NCBI RefSeq assembly: GCF_003702705.1
Contig: NZ_QZMN01000012.1
Span: 81,684 to 145,683 of the forward strand
Source: Ornithinimicrobium cerasi
Lineage (GTDB): Bacteria; Actinomycetota; Actinomycetes; Actinomycetales; Dermatophilaceae
Length of the DNA: 64,000 nucleotides
Direction of reading: 5' to 3'
In this document: piece by piece, positions 9,231 to 17,282 of the stretch
Layout of the letters: each line of letters begins with the position of its first letter
Position numbering within the stretch: position 1 is the stretch's first letter
Program-made: the position numbers and the translations under genes
The notes under the pieces: model-generated
What the model saw: only the letters and a program-made list of their open reading frames with translations
Told to the model about the DNA's origin: nothing
Databases searched by the model: none

Positions 9231-9623
9231 ATCACCATCAACTCGGGCGAGATCCTGCTCCTCGTCCTGCTCGCGCTGATCGTCCTCGGACCCTCGCGGC
9301 TGCCGCACTACGCGGCCAAGCTGGCCCAGGCGGTCCGTCAGCTGCGTGACCTCGCCGAGGGGGCCAAGTCCCAGATCAAGAACGAGATGGGTCCGGCGTT
9401 CGAGGACGTGGACTGGCGCCAGCTGGACCCGCGGCAGTACGACCCGCGGCGGATCGTGAGGGAGGCCCTGGCCACCCCGTCCGAGGGCGCAGCGGCCCCC
9501 GCCGAGGGCGGCGTCGAGAAGCCCAGGCACCCGCAGGGCACGGGGCGGACCGGCGCGGGTGCCCCGACGGTCCCGCCCCACGACCCCGCCCGGCCGACCC
9601 CGTTCGACGTCGACGCCACCTGA
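9231..9623 (+). CDS. tatB: Sec-independent translocase subunit TatB, apparently with an ATC start
   Basis: 130 residues if started at ATC 9231. TatB/TatA proteins transport folded proteins across the membrane. The N-terminal helix INSGEILLLVLLALIVLGPSRLP has the family's short helix and conserved G-P hinge, followed by an amphipathic helix (YAAKLAQAVRQLRDLAEGAK) and a disordered Pro/Ala-rich tail. Upstream, in frame, a TGA at 9192 closes the frame and no ATG, GTG or TTG occurs before the membrane helix. GAGGAGG at 9217-9223 sits 7 nt before ATC 9231. One base change (C9233 to G) would restore ATG, so a rare start codon or a sequence error are the two explanations. Confidence 0.88.
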   Translation: MTINSGEILLLVLLALIVLGPSRLPHYAAKLAQAVRQLRDLAEGAKSQIKNEMGPAFEDVDWRQLDPRQYDPRRIVREALATPSEGAAAPAEGGVEKPRHPQGTGRTGAGAPTVPPHDPARPTPFDVDAT

Positions 9624-9644
9624 ACCGGGTTCACCGGCCGGCGG

Positions 9645-10784
9645 CTACCGGCTCAGCGTGGGGGTGATGCCCAGCTTGCGCCCCGCGAGCCCGCGGCCGC
9701 GGCGCGCGAGCTGACGTGCGATGCCGCGCAGCGCGGTGGCGGCGGGCGAGTCGGGCGAGCTGACCACCACGGGCCGGCCGTTGTCGCCACCCTCGCGGAG
9801 GGTGACGTCGAGGGGGATCTGCCCGAGCAGGGGGACCTCGGCACCGATCGAGCGGGACAGCGAGTCCGCGACCGCACGCCCGCCCCCGCTGCCGAAGATC
9901 TCCTGACGGGACCCGTCGGGGAGCTCGAGCCAGGACATGTTCTCGATGACGCCGACGAGGCGCTGGTGCGTCTGCAGGGAGATGGCTCCCGCGCGCTCGG
10001 CCACCTCGGCGGCAGCCTGCTGCGGTGTGGTGACCACGATCAGCTCGCTCCCGGGCAGCAGCTGCGCCACGGTGATCGCGATGTCGCCGGTGCCGGGGGG
10101 AAGGTCGAGCAGCAGGACGTCGAGGTCTCCCCAGTAGACGTCGCCGAGGAACTGCTGCATCGCCCGGTGCAGCATCGGGCCGCGCCAGACGACGGGCTGG
10201 TTGCCGGGGACGAACATCCCGATGGAGATGACCTTGACGCCCGCCTCGGTCACCGGGGGCAGGATCATGTCGTCCACCTGCGTCGGCGGCTGGGTCACCC
10301 CCATCATCCGCGGCACCGAGAAGCCGTAGATGTCGGCGTCGACCACGCCCACCCGCAGCCCCTCCTCGGCCAGGGCCGCAGCGAGGTTCACGGTGACCGA
10401 GGACTTGCCCACGCCCCCCTTGCCGGAGGCGACGGCATACACGGTGGTCAGCGAGTCCGGCCGGGCGAACGGGATCTCCTTCTCCGGGGCGCCGCCCCGG
10501 AGCTGCTGCCGCAGCCCGGACCGCTGCTCGTCGCTCATCACGCCCAGCTGCACGTCGACCCCGGTCACGCCCGCGACGGCGGCGACCGCGGCGGTGACGT
10601 CGCGGGTGATGGTGTCCTTCATCGGGCAGCCGGGGACGGTGAGCAGGACGGTGACCCGCACGCGGCCCGCGTCGTCGACGTCCACCGCCTCGACCATGCC
10701 GAGCTCGGTGATCGGCTTGCGGATCTCGGGGTCGTCGACGGTCGCGAGCGCGGCCTGCAGGGCTTCGGTGCTGGGGGCGGGCAT
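9645..10784 (-). CDS. mrp: Mrp/ApbC-type P-loop ATPase, iron-sulfur cluster carrier
   Basis: 379 residues. The N-terminal MIP18/DUF59 domain (about 1-90) has VPGCPMKDTITRDV with its conserved Cys. The ATPase domain has the deviant Walker A motif ASGKGGVGKSS (about 110-120) and LLLDLPPGTGD. The family loads Fe-S clusters onto target proteins. The CxxC pair found in E. coli ApbC after the ENMS motif is not present: here the sequence reads ENMSWLELPDGSRQEIFG. ATG 10784 is preferred over ATG 10793 because TACGAT lies 7 nt before it. Confidence 0.92.
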   Translation of the reverse strand: MPAPSTEALQAALATVDDPEIRKPITELGMVEAVDVDDAGRVRVTVLLTVPGCPMKDTITRDVTAAVAAVAGVTGVDVQLGVMSDEQRSGLRQQLRGGAPEKEIPFARPDSLTTVYAVASGKGGVGKSSVTVNLAAALAEEGLRVGVVDADIYGFSVPRMMGVTQPPTQVDDMILPPVTEAGVKVISIGMFVPGNQPVVWRGPMLHRAMQQFLGDVYWGDLDVLLLDLPPGTGDIAITVAQLLPGSELIVVTTPQQAAAEVAERAGAISLQTHQRLVGVIENMSWLELPDGSRQEIFGSGGGRAVADSLSRSIGAEVPLLGQIPLDVTLREGGDNGRPVVVSSPDSPAATALRGIARQLARRGRGLAGRKLGITPTLSR

Positions 10785-10791
10785 GCCCTCC

Positions 10792-10797
10792 ATCGTA
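10792..10797 (-). promoter_or_regulatory. Leaderless -10 box TACGAT for mrp
   Basis: TACGAT on the minus strand ends 7 nt before ATG 10784, and it overlaps the alternative upstream ATG at 10793. Confidence 0.5.
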
Positions 10798-10815
10798 TGT
10801 CGCGCCGGCGGCGGC

Positions 10816-11442
10816 TCAGGACCCGGCGGGGTCCCCCCGCGTCGCGGTGGGAGGGTCGGCGCGCTCCACCAGCGTCTGCCGGCGTCCGCGTTCCTCCGCG
10901 CGCTCCTCGAGGTCCTCGAGCAGCGTGCGCAGCTCGGAGCGCACGAAGTCACGGGTGGCGACCTCGCGCAGCGCGAGCCGCAGCGCCGCCACCTCCCGGG
11001 TGAGGAACTCGGTGTCCGCCAGCGTGCGCTCGTTGCGGGCGCGGTCCTGCTCCATCTGCACCTTGTCGCGGTCCGCCTGCCGGTTCTGCGCGAGCAGGAT
11101 GAGGGGCGCCGCGTAGGAGGCCTGCAGGCTGAGCATGAGGGTGAGGAAGATGAACGCGTAGGGGTCGAAACGCACCGGCCCGGGGGCGACGGTGTTCCAC
11201 AGGAGCCACAGGATCACGAAGGCGGTCATGTAGACGAGGAACCGCGCGGTGCCCATGAACCGGGCGAAGCGCTCGGCGAAGGCGCCGAAGCTCTCGGGGT
11301 CCATCGTGGTGTGCGGCACCCACCGGCGCGCCTTGGCCAGCGGCTGGTCGAGGCGGTTCCGCGAGGAGCTCGCCGCGGCTGCGGCCGCGGCGGACGTGCT
11401 GGGTGGGGTCGGGCCCGGCACCCTGGGGCGACGCTCAGGCAT
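10816..11442 (-). CDS. DUF1003 membrane protein
   Basis: 208 residues. Two closely spaced membrane helices (FLVYMTAFVILWLLWN and PYAFIFLTLMLSLQASYAAPLILLAQNRQ) form the DUF1003 core. A long charged C-terminal helix, probably a cytoplasmic coiled coil, follows. Function unknown. Its ATG overlaps the stop of the MgtE-N/CBS gene by 8 bp on the same strand, and this pairing is widespread in actinobacteria, suggesting a shared role in ion or magnesium handling (inference). Confidence 0.88.
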   Translation of the reverse strand: MPERRPRVPGPTPPSTSAAAAAAASSSRNRLDQPLAKARRWVPHTTMDPESFGAFAERFARFMGTARFLVYMTAFVILWLLWNTVAPGPVRFDPYAFIFLTLMLSLQASYAAPLILLAQNRQADRDKVQMEQDRARNERTLADTEFLTREVAALRLALREVATRDFVRSELRTLLEDLEERAEERGRRQTLVERADPPTATRGDPAGS

Positions 11443-12733
11443 CGCGGACCTCCCTCAGGGTGTCGTCGTCGTCCTCGCGCCAGTCCGGCGGCAGGATGTG
11501 GTCGAGCACGTCGTCGACGGTGACCGCGCCGAGGAGCCGGCCCTCCGGGTCGGTGACGGGCAGCGCCACGAGGTTGTAGGTGGCCAGCGACCGGGTCACC
11601 TCGCCGAGCGTCGCGTCGGGGGGCACCGGGTCGATGTCGGCGTCGAGGATCGAGCCGACCGACTGGTGCGGCGGCTCGCGCAGCAGACGCTGGATGTGGA
11701 CGCTGCCCAGGAGCCGGCCGGTCGGTGTCTCGTGGGGAGGGCGGGTCACGTAGACGAGGGAGGCGGTGGCCGGGTGGAGCTCCTCGCGGCGCACCAGCGC
11801 CAGGGCCTCGGCGATGGTCGCCTCCGGCCCGAGGATGACCGGCTCCGTCGTCATCAGACCGCCCGCGGTGTCCTCGTCGTAGGTGAGCAGGCGCCGGATG
11901 TCGGCGGCCTCGTCCGGCTCCATGAGCTGGAGCAGCTCCTCCTGGGTCGCGACGGGCAGGTCGGCGAGGAGGTCCGTCGCGTCGTCCGGCTGCATGACCT
12001 CCAGGATGTCCGCCGCCCGGTCCGACGGGAGGTGGGTGAGGATCTCCAGCCGGTCGTCGTCCGGGAGCTCCTCCAGGACGTCCGCGAGCGTCTCGTCGTC
12101 GAGCGCGTCGGCGACCTCGGCACGGCGCTTGGGGCTGAGGTCGTGGATAGCCTCGGCGAGGTCCTGGGGCTTGAGGTCCTCGTAGGCCTCCAGCAGGGCC
12201 GTGGCCGCCTGGGCGGGACCGGCCTCCTGCAGGCCCTCGACCGCCTCGGCGTCCACGAGCATCGTCTCACCGCGCCGCCGGCGCAGGCGCAGACCCGAGC
12301 CGGCCCGGGCGGCGGGGACGCCCTTGCGCACGAAGAGCTTGGTGAGGCGCCAGTCGCCGCCCCGTTCCTGGTCCATGGCGATGTCCTCGATGACGGCCGG
12401 GACCCGCTGCCCCTCCTCGGCCACCGTGACCTGGCGGTCGAAGAGCTCACCGACGACGAGGGTCTCGCCGGGGCGTTGCTGGAAGCGACGCAGGTTGACC
12501 AGACCGGTGGTGATGACCTGCCCGGTGTCGATGGAGGTCACCCGGGTGATGGGCACGAAGACGCGGCGGCGGCCCGGCACCTCGACCGCCAGCCCGATCA
12601 CCCGGGGGCCGTGGGAGGCGGCGCGGCCGGTGAGGGTGACCACGACGTCGCGCACCCGGCCGACCTCGTCGCCCAGCGGGTCGAAGACGCTCAGGCCGTT
12701 GAGGCGGGCGACGAACACGCGGGGAGAGCTCAC
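11435..12733 (-). CDS. Soluble MgtE-N and CBS-domain protein
   Basis: 432 residues. An N-terminal PRC-barrel-like part (NGLSVFDPLGDEVGRVRDVVVTL) is followed by a repetitive acidic MgtE N-terminal superhelix (about 175-290; for example LPDDDRLEILTHLPSDRAADIL). Two CBS domains follow (about 300-425). The membrane pore domain of MgtE is missing, so it is not itself a magnesium channel. It may be a Mg2+ or nucleotide sensor for its coupled partner DUF1003 (inference). GTG 12733 is supported by TATTCT 7 nt upstream. Confidence 0.87.
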   Translation of the reverse strand: MSSPRVFVARLNGLSVFDPLGDEVGRVRDVVVTLTGRAASHGPRVIGLAVEVPGRRRVFVPITRVTSIDTGQVITTGLVNLRRFQQRPGETLVVGELFDRQVTVAEEGQRVPAVIEDIAMDQERGGDWRLTKLFVRKGVPAARAGSGLRLRRRRGETMLVDAEAVEGLQEAGPAQAATALLEAYEDLKPQDLAEAIHDLSPKRRAEVADALDDETLADVLEELPDDDRLEILTHLPSDRAADILEVMQPDDATDLLADLPVATQEELLQLMEPDEAADIRRLLTYDEDTAGGLMTTEPVILGPEATIAEALALVRREELHPATASLVYVTRPPHETPTGRLLGSVHIQRLLREPPHQSVGSILDADIDPVPPDATLGEVTRSLATYNLVALPVTDPEGRLLGAVTVDDVLDHILPPDWREDDDDTLREVRDA

Positions 12734-12740
12734 GGTGGGC

Positions 12741-12746
12741 AGAATA
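12741..12746 (-). promoter_or_regulatory. Leaderless -10 box TATTCT for the MgtE-N/CBS gene
   Basis: TATTCT on the minus strand ends 7 nt before GTG 12733. Confidence 0.6.
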
Positions 12747-12854
12747 GGCCACGGGCGGTGCGCCGGGGCCCGATCGCGGTGCCACCCGGCCGGTCGGACC
12801 GCGCGTCCTCGACGGCGCACCGGGCCGGGGCTCGCCCCGGGCGGGCGGTGGCGG

Positions 12855-12860
12855 CACAAT
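12855..12860 (+). promoter_or_regulatory. Leaderless -10 box CACAAT for the GSP17M-like gene
   Basis: CACAAT ends 7 nt before GTG 12868. If this is the -10 box, the overlapping ATG at 12859 cannot be the start. Confidence 0.45.
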
Positions 12861-12867
12861 GGCACCC

Positions 12868-13383
12868 GTGACGTCCTCCGCAGCCGCACGCCGCCCGGCG
12901 GGCATCGGACCCGGCCCGGTCCTGACCCTCGCCTACCCGATGAGCATCGGGGTCTTCGACAACTACGAGGAGGCGCAGGCCACCGTCGACTACCTCTCCG
13001 ACCACGACTTCCCGGTCGAGCAGTGCATGATCGTGGGCACCGACCTCAAGCAGATCGAACGGGTCACCGGTCGCCTGACCGCGGGCCGCGTGGCCCTCGG
13101 GGGGCTGCTCTCCGGCGTCTGGCTTGGCCTGTTCGTCGGCCTCATCGTCTCCCTCTTCGCCCAGCCCACCGACGCGCTGATGATGATCGTGGGTGCGGTG
13201 CTCTTCGGGGCGTTCTTCGGTCTGGTCTGGGCCCTGCTCGGCTACGCCCTCACGCGCGGGCGGCGCGACTTCGTCTCGGTGAGCCAGGTCGTCGCCACCC
13301 GCTACGAGGTCCTCACCGAGCACAAGCACGCGCAGCGGGCGCGGGACCTGCTCGACGAGCGTCCCGGTCACCAGCTCGGCTAG
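12868..13383 (+). CDS. General stress protein 17M-like (YflT) membrane protein
   Basis: 171 residues from GTG 12868 (174 from ATG 12859). A YflT-like N-terminal domain (SIGVFDNYEEAQATVDYLSD, then VEQCMIVGTDLKQIERVTGR) is followed by two membrane helices (about 75-125) and a short cytoplasmic tail. Members respond to general stress; the mechanism is unknown. It is convergent with the aminopeptidase: the two stop codons share bases 13381-13382. Mycobacteria have a similar gene next to the MgtE-N/CBS gene. Confidence 0.85.
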   Translation: MTSSAAARRPAGIGPGPVLTLAYPMSIGVFDNYEEAQATVDYLSDHDFPVEQCMIVGTDLKQIERVTGRLTAGRVALGGLLSGVWLGLFVGLIVSLFAQPTDALMMIVGAVLFGAFFGLVWALLGYALTRGRRDFVSVSQVVATRYEVLTEHKHAQRARDLLDERPGHQLG

Positions 13384-14903
13384 CGGGCACCGCCGGAGCG
13401 GACCCAGGCCTCGACGTCGGCGGCGCTCCTGGGCAGCATCCGTGAGAGGTTGCGGCAGCCGTCGGAGGTGATGACGACGTCGTCCTCGATCCGCACGCCG
13501 ATGCCCCGCAGCTCCTCCGGGACCAGGAGGTCGTCGGACTTGAAGTACAGGCCGGGCTCGACCGTGAGCACCATCCCCTCGCGCAGCTCCCCGTCGACGT
13601 AGTCCTCGCGCAGCGCGAGCGCGCAGTCGTGGACGTCCAGCCCGAGGTGGTGGCTGGTGCCGTGCACCATCCAGCGGCGGTGGAACTGACCCTCCTGGGC
13701 GTCGAGCGTCTGCTCCAGGGTGACTCCCTCCGGGAGCAGCCCCCACTCCAGGAGGTGCTGGGCGATCACCCGGATCGCCGCGGCGTGGACGTCCTTGAAC
13801 GTGTTGCCCGGGCGGGCCGCGGCCAGCCCGGCCTCCTGCGCGGCCAGCACCGCGTCATACACCTTGCGCTGGGCGGGGGAGAAGGTGCCGTCGACGGGGA
13901 CGGTCCGCGTGACGTCGGCGGTGTAGAGCGTGTCCGTCTCGACGCCCGCGTCGAGCAGGAGCAGGTCGCCCTCGCGGACGTCGCCGGTGTTGCGGATCCA
14001 GTGCAGGGTCGTGGCGTGCTCGCCGGCGGCGCAGATGGAGTCGTACCCTACGCCGTTGCCGGCATGGCGAGCATGCAGCCCGAAGACCCCCTCCACCCAG
14101 CGCTCGCCGCGGCCACGCCGGACCGCCTCCGGCAGCTCGGCGACGACGGCGTCGAAGGCGTCCGCCGTGGCGGTGACGGCCTGCTCCATCTGCCGCACCT
14201 CCCACGTGTCCTTGACGAGTCGCTGCGTGGACAGCCACCGGGCCAGGACCGCGTCGCCCTCCAGCGCGGAGGCCACCTGCGCCTCGCTCGTCAGCCCGGC
14301 CTGGGCCCGGGCCAGGTCGACCTGCTGCGCCACCTCCCGGTCGGCGTCGCGGACGACCCGGGCGACGAGGCCGCCCGCTCCGAGGTCCTTGCCGACGGCG
14401 TCCGCGAGCTCGCCGAGGTGGCGCGTCGTCAGGCCGAGCTCGGCGGCAGCAGACCGGAGCGTGGGTCGTGCGCCCACCCAGAACTCCCCGACGCGGGAGT
14501 CGGCGAAGAACTCCTCGCTGTCACGGTCGGCGAGGGGCAGGAAGTAGAGGACCGCCTCGTGACCACCGGCCCCGCCGTCGCGGAGCGGCTCGAGGACGAG
14601 CACGGCATCGGGCTCGCGGTCCGCGCCGAGCCCCGTGAGGTAGGCGAACGCGCTGTGCGGGCGGAAGACGTAGTCGGTGTCGTTGCTGCGGATCTTCAGC
14701 CCGCCCGCCGGGACCACCAGCCGCTCGCCCGGGAAGGCGGTCGAGAGCGCCTCCCGGCGCGCGGCGGCATACCTCGCCGCCTCGGTCAGCTCGGGCAGCC
14801 CGGTCGCCCGCGGCGCCCACCCGCCTCCCATGAATGAGCGGAACGCCTCGTTGCTCGGGCGCTCGCGGTGCTCGGCCTGGTGCTGCTTCTCGCTCGCGTT
14901 CAC
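13380..14903 (-). CDS. pepP: Xaa-Pro aminopeptidase (aminopeptidase P, M24B)
   Basis: 507 residues. It removes N-terminal residues before proline, in the cytoplasm. The creatinase-like N-terminal domain (about 35-200) precedes the pita-bread catalytic domain. Metal ligands are seen in LLLDAGVETDTLYTADVTRT (two Asp), MVHGTSHHLGLDVHD (His), VLTVEPGLY (Glu) and GIGVRIEDDVV (Glu). GTG 14903 is preferred over an upstream ATG at 14936 because TACGAT lies 6 nt before the GTG. Confidence 0.94.
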   Translation of the reverse strand: MNASEKQHQAEHRERPSNEAFRSFMGGGWAPRATGLPELTEAARYAAARREALSTAFPGERLVVPAGGLKIRSNDTDYVFRPHSAFAYLTGLGADREPDAVLVLEPLRDGGAGGHEAVLYFLPLADRDSEEFFADSRVGEFWVGARPTLRSAAAELGLTTRHLGELADAVGKDLGAGGLVARVVRDADREVAQQVDLARAQAGLTSEAQVASALEGDAVLARWLSTQRLVKDTWEVRQMEQAVTATADAFDAVVAELPEAVRRGRGERWVEGVFGLHARHAGNGVGYDSICAAGEHATTLHWIRNTGDVREGDLLLLDAGVETDTLYTADVTRTVPVDGTFSPAQRKVYDAVLAAQEAGLAAARPGNTFKDVHAAAIRVIAQHLLEWGLLPEGVTLEQTLDAQEGQFHRRWMVHGTSHHLGLDVHDCALALREDYVDGELREGMVLTVEPGLYFKSDDLLVPEELRGIGVRIEDDVVITSDGCRNLSRMLPRSAADVEAWVRSGGAR

Positions 14904-14909
14904 CGGGTC

Positions 14910-14915
14910 ATCGTA
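14910..14915 (-). promoter_or_regulatory. Leaderless -10 box TACGAT for pepP
   Basis: TACGAT on the minus strand ends 6 nt before GTG 14903. It is divergent from the promoter at 14965. Confidence 0.6.
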
Positions 14916-14964
14916 GGCGGCGCTCCCGATGCACACCGCGGGGCAGTCCGTGCTGCGCTGCCCC

Positions 14965-14970
14965 TACCCT
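14965..14970 (+). promoter_or_regulatory. Leaderless -10 box TACCCT for the ThrE-like gene
   Basis: TACCCT ends 7 nt before GTG 14978. Another in-frame GTG lies at 14972, but it is too close to the box to be inside the transcript. Confidence 0.55.
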
Positions 14971-14977
14971 GGTGCGG

Positions 14978-16489
14978 GTGAGCGACTCCATCTCCACCCA
15001 GCCCGACCAGGGGGAGGTCACCGGACCGCAGCGGGTCAGCGGACCGCAGGTCAGCGCCGCCCCGCGCGTGGCCCGGGTATGGCGCGACCGGGCCACCCAC
15101 GTGGTCAGGGGGGTGGCGCCGCCGACCGTCACCATGGGGACGCGGACGGGCGGGGACGAGGAGATCTCCCAGCGGCAGGCCCGCGCCGTCATCGACCTGG
15201 CCCTGCGGGTGGGCGAGGCGATGCTGTCCACGGGCGCCTCGGCAGCCGACTGCGTCGAGACGGTCCTACGCCTCGTGGAGGCCTACGGGGTCCGGTCGGC
15301 GCACGTGGACGTCACCTTCACCTCGATCACCGTCTCCATCCACCGCGGGCTCCTCGAGGACCCCCTGTCGGTGATGCGCGTCGTACCGGGCCGGTCGCTC
15401 GACTACACCCGCCTCGAGGCGGTCCAGCACCTGGTGGACGACGTCGTGAGGGCGGCCGGGCACGGACGGCGGCCGCCGGACGTCGACACCGCGAGGGTGC
15501 GGCTCGTCCGGGTGCTGTCCGCGCCGCATCCCTACCGGCGCTGGGTCGCCACCCTCGGAGCCGGTCTCATGGGGGTCGGCGTGGTGATGCTCTTCGGGGC
15601 GGGACCGCTGATGTGGCTCGTCGCCGCGCTGTCGGCCACGCTGGTCGACCGGGCGCAGCGCCTGCTCTCGCTCGCGGGGGTCGCGGCCTTCTTCACGCAG
15701 GCGGTCAGCGCGGCCGTGCCCGCCTCGATCGCCCTGCTCATCTTCTGGGGCGACAGCCAGGGCGTCTCGGTGCTCGGGGTGCGCTACCCGTCCCTGGTGG
15801 TCGTCTCCGGCATCGTCGTCCTGCTCGCCGGGCTGGGGCTGCTGGGCGCCACCCAGGACGCCCTCGACGGCTACTACGTGACCGCCGGCGCCCGCGGCCT
15901 GGAGGTGCTGATGATGACGCTGGGCATCGCGGTAGGGGTCGGCACCGTCATGGCCCTCGGCAACGCCCTGGGCATCTCCATGGAGGTGGACGACACGCTC
16001 CTGCTCGGAGGGAACCCCCTCGTGGACGGCGCCGGGGCGCTGCTCATCGCGCTCGGCTTCTGCCTCACCACCTACGCCGGGCTGCGGACCACGGTCATGG
16101 CGATGCTGATCGCCGCGCTGGGATGGCTGGTGTTCGCGGCCGGCCTCCTGCTCGGGCTGGGCGGTGCGGCCGCCACCGCCGTGGCCGCCGTGCCGGTCGG
16201 TGCGCTGGCGTATGCCGCGCACCGTCGCCTGCGCGTCCCCGAGCTGGCCGTCGCGACGGCGAGCATCGTGGCGCTCCTCCCCGGGCTGGCGGTGTACCGC
16301 GCCATCAACCTCATCCTGTCCGACAACCCGGCCGTGGTCGGCACCGCGACGATCCAGTTCGTCAGCGCGGTGGCGACCGGTCTGGCCCTCGCGGGTGGAC
16401 TGTCGATCGGTGGGTTCCTCGCCCGGCGGCGTTTCAGCCTGGACCGGGCCGCCCAGCGCGCGCGACGCCGCGCGCCGGGGCACGCCTGA
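14978..16489 (+). CDS. Threonine/serine exporter family protein (ThrE)
   Basis: 503 residues. The N-terminal half holds the DUF1212/ThrE cytoplasmic domain (RQARAVIDLALRVGEAMLSTGASAADCVETV, VRSAHVDVTFTSI). The C-terminal two-thirds has about ten membrane helices, ending with a positive tail. The single-chain layout matches the Corynebacterium ThrE exporter rather than the split YjjP/YjjB form. Export of threonine and serine is inferred from the family. Confidence 0.88.
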   Translation: MSDSISTQPDQGEVTGPQRVSGPQVSAAPRVARVWRDRATHVVRGVAPPTVTMGTRTGGDEEISQRQARAVIDLALRVGEAMLSTGASAADCVETVLRLVEAYGVRSAHVDVTFTSITVSIHRGLLEDPLSVMRVVPGRSLDYTRLEAVQHLVDDVVRAAGHGRRPPDVDTARVRLVRVLSAPHPYRRWVATLGAGLMGVGVVMLFGAGPLMWLVAALSATLVDRAQRLLSLAGVAAFFTQAVSAAVPASIALLIFWGDSQGVSVLGVRYPSLVVVSGIVVLLAGLGLLGATQDALDGYYVTAGARGLEVLMMTLGIAVGVGTVMALGNALGISMEVDDTLLLGGNPLVDGAGALLIALGFCLTTYAGLRTTVMAMLIAALGWLVFAAGLLLGLGGAAATAVAAVPVGALAYAAHRRLRVPELAVATASIVALLPGLAVYRAINLILSDNPAVVGTATIQFVSAVATGLALAGGLSIGGFLARRRFSLDRAAQRARRRAPGHA

Positions 16490-16510
16490 CCGGGGTCGGG
16501 CGGGGAGCGC

Positions 16511-17197
16511 TCAGTCCTGCCAGGTCCAGGAGGCCAGCAGGGAGTCCAGCAACGGGGCCGCCTCCTGCGCGTCCGCCTCGGGAGCCGAGAGGGTGACGAC
16601 GTACAGCGTGCCGTCGTGGCTGATCCAGCGCTGGGTCTGGGCGAGCGAACGGCCCTGGACCTCGCGGACGATGGTGTAGCCGGGGGCGCGGTTGCCGTCC
16701 ACCTCCGCCGGCTCCAGCAGCTCGTACTCGCCGTCCTCGCCGGCCAGCTGCTCCGCGGTCTCCTCGACGGCTGAGGTGAGGTTGCTGACGTACTCCTCCT
16801 GGGTCACCAGGATGTTGGGGAAGAACCCGTCCACCTGCTCCGGCGCCCGCCCGGCGAGCTGGACGTTCTCGTCGTCGACGAGGTCCATCGCGTCCACCCA
16901 CCCCGCGGGCAGGTCCGCCGTGAAGCTCTGGTCGGCGGAGGTGACGGCGACCGGCGCCTCCTCCTCCGCCTCCTCCGGCGGGGCCGAGGAGGTGACCGAC
17001 CCGTCGTCGGCGACGGGGGGCTCCGACGTCACGGCGGCCTCGGTGGTGGTCTGGACCTCCTCCGACGTGGGGGCCGCGCTGCTCGGGAGATCCGCGTCAC
17101 CGGTCGGCTCCTCCTGGGCGCAACCGGCCAGCAGGCTCGCGGCCAGCAGGACGACGGCGCCGGCGCGGGCGAGCGGGCGGCGGGACGTGCGCGACAT
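16511..17197 (-). CDS. Secreted lipoprotein, LpqN/LpqT-like
   Basis: 228 residues. A lipoprotein signal peptide has basic SRTSRRPLARAG, a hydrophobic core and the lipobox LLAGC (Cys ~26). A long Ser/Thr/Glu/Pro-rich linker (to ~80) precedes a folded domain with FTADLPAGWVDAMD and GYTIVREVQGRSLAQTQRW, like the LpqN family of photosystem-PsbP-like lipoproteins. Function unknown. GGAGGAG lies 4 nt before the ATG, so this gene has a normal leader, unlike many neighbours. Confidence 0.75.
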   Translation of the reverse strand: MSRTSRRPLARAGAVVLLAASLLAGCAQEEPTGDADLPSSAAPTSEEVQTTTEAAVTSEPPVADDGSVTSSAPPEEAEEEAPVAVTSADQSFTADLPAGWVDAMDLVDDENVQLAGRAPEQVDGFFPNILVTQEEYVSNLTSAVEETAEQLAGEDGEYELLEPAEVDGNRAPGYTIVREVQGRSLAQTQRWISHDGTLYVVTLSAPEADAQEAAPLLDSLLASWTWQD

Positions 17198-17269
17198 GGG
17201 TCTCCTCCGGTCGGGGGCGCCGGATGGTCCGGGGCTCTCACCTCCAGTATGCGGTCTCGCGGGCCCGCC

Positions 17270-17275
17270 TAAGGT
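17270..17275 (+). promoter_or_regulatory. Leaderless -10 box TAAGGT for the PHP gene
   Basis: TAAGGT ends 7 nt before ATG 17283; no Shine-Dalgarno sequence intervenes. Confidence 0.6.
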
Positions 17276-17282
17276 GGCTCCC

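Noticed and set aside
13380-13383. Overlap of the GSP17M-like and pepP stop codons as a frameshift artefact
   Set aside because: The genes are convergent and both end where their families end; shared stop bases are simply tight packing.
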